In this document: positions 60,520 through 64,000 of the stretch, piece after piece
How positions within the stretch are numbered: the first letter of the stretch is position 1
How the letters are laid out: each line of letters starts with the position of its first letter
From: Kitasatospora sp. A2-31
GTDB taxonomy: Bacteria; Actinomycetota; Actinomycetes; Streptomycetales; Streptomycetaceae
DNA length: 64,000 bases
NCBI RefSeq assembly: GCF_022288725.1
Contig: NZ_JAKNTA010000002.1
Location: 780,404 to 844,403 of the forward strand
Reading direction: 5' to 3'
Program-made: the position numbers and the translations under genes
The notes under the pieces: generated by a model
What the model was told of the DNA's origin: nothing
Database searches by the model: none
Seen by the model: only the letters and a program-made list of their open reading frames with translations

Positions 60520-61347
60520 CTACTCCGCTGCGGCGCGCAGCTCCAGGGTGCAGCACTTGACGCTGCCGCCGGCCTTGAGCAGCTCGGTGAGGTCGATGCC
60601 GATGGTCTCGAAGCCCCGCGCGCGCAGCTGCTCGGCCAGTCCGACCGCCGCCTCGGGCAGGACGACCCGGCGGCCGTCCGAGACGGCGTTCAGCCCGAAC
60701 ACGGCCGCGTCCTCGGCGGACGCCAGCACGGCGTCCGGGTAGAGCTCCTGCAGGGTGCGGAGGCTCGTGGGCGAGAACGCGGCCGGGTAGTACATGATCT
60801 CGGTGTCGCCGAGCACCGAGAGCGCGGTGTCCAGGTGGTAGTAGCGCGGGTCCACCAGCTCTAGGGTGACGACCGGACGGCCGAGCACGCGCTCCGCCTC
60901 GGCGTGCGCCCGGCGGTCCGTGCGGAAGCCGGTGCCGGCCAGGAGGTGTCCGCCGACCAGCAGGTAGTCGCCCTCGCCCTCGTTGGTGAACTCGGCCTGC
61001 TGCACCCGGTAGCCTCGGGTGCGGAACCACTCGACGTACGCCGCAGCCTCGTCGGCGCGCTGCTCGTGGCGGAAGCGGGCGACCAGCGCCGTGCCGTCGA
61101 CCACGGTGGCGCCGTTGGCCGCGAAGACCATGTCCGGCAGGCCCGGGGTCGGCTGGATCAGCTCGACGGTGTGGCCGAGGTCGAGGAAGAGTGCGTACAA
61201 CCGTTCCCACTGGGCGATCGCCCGCTCCCCGTCGGTGGGCTTGGCCGGGTCCATCCAGGGGTTGATCGAGTAGTCGACGGTGAAGTGCGTCGGGCGGCAC
61301 ATCAGGTAGTGGCGCGGTCGGGCGGTGCGGGGGGTGGCCGCGGACAT
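60520..61347 (-). CDS. ddaH: dimethylarginine dimethylaminohydrolase
   Basis: A 275-residue guanidino-modifying enzyme that hydrolyses N-omega-methylarginines to citrulline and methylamines. Motifs: LPDMVFAANGATVVDG, NEGEGDYLLVGGHLLAGTGF, YYHLDTALSVLGDTEI and the nucleophile pair Cys265-Cys266 in GGSVKCCTLEL. Length fits bacterial DDAH. The start ATG at 61347 follows GGAAGGAAG. No partner is adjacent. Methylarginines would come from protein turnover. With arginine deiminase it gives this window two independent citrulline-forming guanidino hydrolases. Confidence 0.93.
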   Translation of the reverse strand: MSAATPRTARPRHYLMCRPTHFTVDYSINPWMDPAKPTDGERAIAQWERLYALFLDLGHTVELIQPTPGLPDMVFAANGATVVDGTALVARFRHEQRADEAAAYVEWFRTRGYRVQQAEFTNEGEGDYLLVGGHLLAGTGFRTDRRAHAEAERVLGRPVVTLELVDPRYYHLDTALSVLGDTEIMYYPAAFSPTSLRTLQELYPDAVLASAEDAAVFGLNAVSDGRRVVLPEAAVGLAEQLRARGFETIGIDLTELLKAGGSVKCCTLELRAAAE

Positions 61348-61657
61348 GGGCGGGTCTTCCTTCCGACGGGGTTGGCGGACGGGCGCCGGGGGATGACGGG
61401 GGTGAGGCTCCGCCCCGCGGCATCGGCCGGCCCCCCGCAGCGTCCGGCACACGCGCCGGAGGCTCACCGCGGGAGGTCGGTCGCGGTGAGCCTCCCGTCC
61501 CCGGCGATCAGGCACATGACCGGGGTGTGTACGGCGGTCGGACGGAAGTGATCCACCTCGGGCCGGCCACCCGGTGGGGGAGACGTTCGCCTCCCGGCCC
61601 CGTGACGGCCGCCTCGGCGCCCCTCCCGGGCGGGGCGGGGGCCGTAGAGTCCCGACC
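61348..61657. other. 310-bp divergent region with hairpin
   Basis: Lies between ddaH and the Nudix gene. The only clear structure is the hairpin at 61458-61495. TAGAGT ending seven bases before 61658 looks like the -10 of the Nudix gene. Confidence 0.5.
61458..61495. terminator. 14-bp hairpin between divergent genes
   Basis: 61458-61471 pairs perfectly with 61482-61495 around a 10-base loop. A terminator shape between two diverging starts is odd: it may attenuate one leader or end an unseen short transcript. Confidence 0.55.
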
Positions 61658-62293
61658 GTGACCGACACAGCCGATCTCGCCGCCGAGCCCGATCTCGCCC
61701 CCGAACCCGGACTCGCCGCCGATCCCGGACTCGCCGCCGACACCTCCGTCACCGTCGCGCCCGGCACCGCGTCCTGGCGCGAGACTTCGCGCACCACCGT
61801 CTTCTCGAAGTTCGGCAGGTCCGTGGACCGCGTCGACTTCCGCCTCCCCGACGGGGCCGAGGAGGTCTTCTACCTGAAGCGCGAGCGCCCGGCCGGTGCC
61901 GTGCTCGCCCTCACCCCGGACCGGCGCGTCGTCCTCGCCCGCCAGTACCGGCCGGGCCCCGGGCGCGTGCTGTGGGACCTGCCGGGTGGCTACCTGGACC
62001 CCGGTGAGCAGGCGGCCGACGCGGTCGCCCGGGAGCTGCTGGAGGAGACCGGGTACGCGGGCGACGTCGAGGCGGTCGGGGCCTACTGGCTGGACGCCTA
62101 CACCGACGCCCGCCGGTACGCCTTCGTCGCCACCGATTGCGTACGGGTGGCCGAACCGCAGCCGGAGCGGACCGAGTTCATCGACGTCGTGACGCTCTCC
62201 CTGGACGAGTTCCGCTCCCGGGTGCTCCGCGCGGGACTGATGAGCGACACCGCCGCCGCCTACCTGGCCCTGGACCACCTCCGCCTGCTGTAG
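61658..62293 (+). CDS. Nudix hydrolase, ADP-sugar pyrophosphatase-like
   Basis: A 211-residue Nudix protein with the complete 23-residue box: G-x5-E-x7-REUxEExGU is seen in GGYLDPGEQAADAVARELLE followed by ETGY. The preceding substrate loop (RPAGAVLALTPDRRVVLARQ) is typical of ADP-ribose or ADP-sugar pyrophosphatases. The N-terminal 35 residues are a repeat of Asp/Glu-Pro-Gly-Leu-Ala (APEPGLAADPGLAADT). It starts at a GTG seven bases after TAGAGT, so the mRNA is probably leaderless. Confidence 0.9.
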   Translation: MTDTADLAAEPDLAPEPGLAADPGLAADTSVTVAPGTASWRETSRTTVFSKFGRSVDRVDFRLPDGAEEVFYLKRERPAGAVLALTPDRRVVLARQYRPGPGRVLWDLPGGYLDPGEQAADAVARELLEETGYAGDVEAVGAYWLDAYTDARRYAFVATDCVRVAEPQPERTEFIDVVTLSLDEFRSRVLRAGLMSDTAAAYLALDHLRLL

Positions 62294-62464
62294 GGCGTGC
62301 CGGCCCCTCCCACGCGGCCGAAGGCCGGGGTCGCCGGTCAGGGTGCACTTTCGCCGTCGCCCCGTGTGTCCGCCCGGGCGGGTGGTCGGCGGCGTCCTAG
62401 CGTGGCCCGGAACGATCCGGGCGCCACGCCGCCGGGATCCCGGTCCTACGGAGGCACCTCAACC

Positions 62465-63016
62465 ATGACCCTCAGCCTGCCCGAGCTCACCGGGGACTAC
62501 GTCCTCGACCCCGTCCACAGCCGGATCGGCTTCGTCGCCCGCCACGCCATGGTGACCAAGGTCCGCGGCGCGTTCCACAAGTTCGACGGCACCGCCCACC
62601 TCGACGGCGCCGACCCGGCCCGCTCCACCGGCCAGGTGGTGATCAAGACGGAGAGCATCGACACCGGTGTCGAGCAGCGTGACCAGCACCTGCGCACCAA
62701 CGACTTCCTGGACGCGCCCAACTTCCCCGACATCACCTTCCGCACCACCTCGGTCGAGCCGCGCTCCGACACCGAGTTCCGCGTCACGGGCGACCTGACC
62801 ATCAAGGACACCACCCGCCCGGTCAGCATCGACTTCGAGTACACGGGCAACGCCGTCGACCCCTACGGCAACCTGCGGGTCGGCCTGGAGGGATCGGTGA
62901 CCATCTCCCGCAAGGACTTCGGCGTGACGTGGAACGCGGCCCTGGAGGGCGGCGGCGTGCTGGTGGGCGACAAGGTCGTCCTGGAGTTCGACCTCTCCGC
63001 GATCAAGCAGGGCTAG
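62465..63016 (+). CDS. YceI-family protein
   Basis: A 183-residue lipocalin-like YceI protein that binds isoprenoid quinones or related lipids in its barrel. Signatures: DYVLDPVHSRIGFVARHAMV, VKVRGAFHKFDG-type strand, THLRTNDFLDAPNFPDITF region, and LTIKDTTRPVSIDFEY with ISRKDFGVTWN. No signal peptide is present, so unlike many relatives it is cytoplasmic. The start ATG follows ACGGAGG. Single gene; the GC-rich inverted repeats just past the stop may end it. Confidence 0.93.
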   Translation: MTLSLPELTGDYVLDPVHSRIGFVARHAMVTKVRGAFHKFDGTAHLDGADPARSTGQVVIKTESIDTGVEQRDQHLRTNDFLDAPNFPDITFRTTSVEPRSDTEFRVTGDLTIKDTTRPVSIDFEYTGNAVDPYGNLRVGLEGSVTISRKDFGVTWNAALEGGGVLVGDKVVLEFDLSAIKQG

Positions 63017-63569
63017 CTAGCACCACCCGGCCGCGCGGCGCGCCCGCCTGCGCGGCGCGCCGGGGGCCGACCGGCGCGCGCCCCGGCGCGCCGGGCCGGC
63101 GGCGCCCCTGCGGTCGATGACCACGAGTCCGCCCCCGACCGCTGGGCCTGTTCCTCCCGGACCGGCCGGTGTCTCCGAGCCGGCGGGAGGGGCGACGCCT
63201 CATGGACGAGAATGAGGACGAGGACGCGGGCATCGGTCCTCGGCCGCACCGCTGTCTGCGCCGTTACTCGATCAGGAAGGGCCGCCCGCCCCGGCATCGG
63301 TCTCGACGGGGCGGGCGATGCGTTCCTGCCCTCCGGGCGTGTCGTCCGTCCGCACCGTCCACCCGGCACCGTCCACCCGGCGCCGTCCACCCGCGCCGTC
63401 CGTCCGGGCCGTCCGTCCGGGCCGTCCGTCCGGGCCGTCCACCCGGCGCCGTCCACCCGGGCCGGGCGCATCGCTGCCCGCCGTCGCGGGGGTGCGCACA
63501 CCCTTGACGAGGTGGGGGACAGGGCGTGAGACTCCGGAAGGAACTTTCTCGAACGCAGGCGGGAGCACG
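63017..63569. other. 550-bp gap with GC-rich repeats
   Basis: Begins with two GCGGCGCGCC copies (63035-63044, 63052-63061) near a CGGCGCGC inverted repeat that could terminate the YceI gene. The middle is the minisatellite at 63342-63473. No gene recognised; it should include the promoter of the leader peptide. Confidence 0.45.
63342..63473. repeat. 13-14 bp GTCC(A/G)(C/T)CCGGGCC minisatellite
   Basis: About nine tandem copies of GTCCACCCGGCGCC or GTCCGTCCGGGCC. Three consecutive copies of the GTCCGTCCGGGCC form are identical. Not palindromic and without spacers, so not a CRISPR array. Likely variable in copy number. Confidence 0.85.
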
Positions 63570-63734
63570 GTGAGGAACGCGGAACCGGTCGCCCAGGGCG
63601 CGGCTCACGCCGTCCGCCTGCTGCCGGTGCTGACCTGCCGTCGCCACATCGACCTGTTGCGGGTGTCGAGCAGCATGGCACCGGCGGTGCGCCGCCCCGA
63701 GGGCGGTCGCGGCCCGGTGGCCGTCCTCGGCTGA
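63570..63734 (+). CDS. actinobacterial leader peptide with RRHIDLLRVSS core
   Basis: A 54-residue frame starting at a GTG with GCGGGAG five bases before. Residues 21-39 contain LTCRRHIDLLRVSSSM, the signature of the 'putative leader peptides' found upstream of sulphur- or redox-related genes in streptomycetes, where ribosome stalling in the core controls the next gene. Most examples are 20-35 residues; the core here lies after a longer N terminus. It ends about 195 bases before the start of the following gene, with a hairpin between. Function inferred from the signature. Confidence 0.7.
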   Translation: MRNAEPVAQGAAHAVRLLPVLTCRRHIDLLRVSSSMAPAVRRPEGGRGPVAVLG

Positions 63735-63811
63735 GCCCGGCCGCCCTCCGCAGTTCCTCCCACAGCGGTCGCCCGCCGGCACCGCCCATGGCCGCCGCCC
63801 ATCGCCGCTTC

Positions 63812-63830
63812 CGCCGGAATGGTTCCGGCG
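63812..63830 (+). terminator. hairpin between leader peptide and next gene
   Basis: CGCCGGAA and TTCCGGCG pair around TGG, about 80 bases after the leader stop and 100 before the next start. It could act as the attenuator or sequestering arm of a leader-peptide switch. Confidence 0.5.
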
Positions 63831-63929
63831 TCGGCTCGCCTCCCGTCGCCCCCCGCTACGCCATCCCCCCAGTCTCCGCCGAACCGCGGCGCGCCCGCAC
63901 GCGCGCCTCCGCAGCCCGGGAGATCCCAC

Positions 63930-64000
63930 ATGTCCGTTCCGCACTCCTCCGCCGCCCTGCCCGCCTTCCGGGGCCGGATCGGCGGCGACGCCCGCAGCGG
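63930..64000 (+). CDS. N terminus of a protein cut by the window end
   Basis: Only 23 codons are present (MSVPHSSAALPAFRGRIGGD and a few more), starting at an ATG preceded by GGGAG. The opening resembles actinobacterial glutathione-transferase-like or glutathionyl-hydroquinone-reductase-like proteins that begin with a FRGRIG motif, a redox function that would suit the leader peptide upstream. With so little sequence this is a weak guess. Confidence 0.4.
   Translation, partial: MSVPHSSAALPAFRGRIGGDARS

Noticed and set aside
63342..63473. CRISPR-like repeat array
   Set aside because: Copies are head to tail with no unique spacers, only 13-14 bp long, and no cas genes are present.

Overview
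This window is chromosomal DNA from a high-GC actinobacterium, most likely a Streptomyces or Kitasatospora relative. The grounds are very GC-rich third codon positions, frequent GTG and some TTG starts, a WhiB-like regulator, an ECF41 sigma factor, STAS/HATPase partner-switch proteins, a DasR-type operator, a rare TTA (bldA-type) codon, and the actinobacterial small leader peptide with an RRHIDLLRVSS core. I see no rRNA, tRNA, CRISPR array, intact transposon or prophage. All function calls come from reading motifs by eye; no database search was run.

Layout. 0-5 kb: end of a LysR regulator, an unknown 420-residue protein, an ECF41 sigma factor, a SRPBCC protein and a DHFR-like reductase. 5-10 kb: an isolated cytochrome oxidase subunit I translationally coupled to a small membrane protein, then aconitase with an unusual acidic insert. 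10-18 kb: small unknown genes, a STAS antagonist plus HATPase anti-sigma pair, an ArsR/AHSA1 pair with a palindrome exactly between -35 and -10, a hemerythrin, a WhiB protein, small membrane proteins and a PRC-barrel protein. 18-26 kb: a universal stress protein and a complete arginine deiminase operon (arcD-arcA-arcB-arcC) that continues into a ribosome hibernation factor with a doubled C-terminal domain; a two-domain universal stress protein converges on it. Two GGGACC-N3-GGCCC boxes resembling DosR/DevR sites lie upstream of the operon and of that stress protein. I read this as a hypoxia or dormancy island: ATP from arginine plus ribosome storage.

26-31 kb: decayed genes (including remnants of a metal P-type ATPase) next to one 875-residue protein that fuses an amino-acid permease to a SpoIIE-type phosphatase and a HATPase domain. 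This is the most unusual gene seen: a transporter-like sensor joined to a partner-switching module. 31-46 kb: pirin, AhpD-like protein, a membrane-anchored Mrr-type nuclease, an APH-like kinase, a chitin-active LPMO with a one-base frameshift under a DasR-like operator, molybdenum-cofactor genes (fdhD, a small partner, moeA), nitronate monooxygenase, a HAD phosphatase, a lipoprotein, a glyoxalase-fold protein, a P450 and a CPA1-type antiporter.

46-64 kb: a secreted PNGase A-like protein, a lipoprotein, a methyltransferase, a CopZ-like metallochaperone, a MarR regulator divergent from an oxidoreductase/ABM pair, LysR divergent from RidA, a secreted protein, an Uma2 protein overlapping an MFS gene tail-to-tail, ArsR, LysE, a DDN-type F420 enzyme, a zinc-ribbon membrane protein, DDAH, Nudix and YceI genes. 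The window ends with a leader peptide and a gene cut by the boundary. Several short-leader or leaderless promoters, long perfect hairpin terminators and low-complexity repeats separate the genes.
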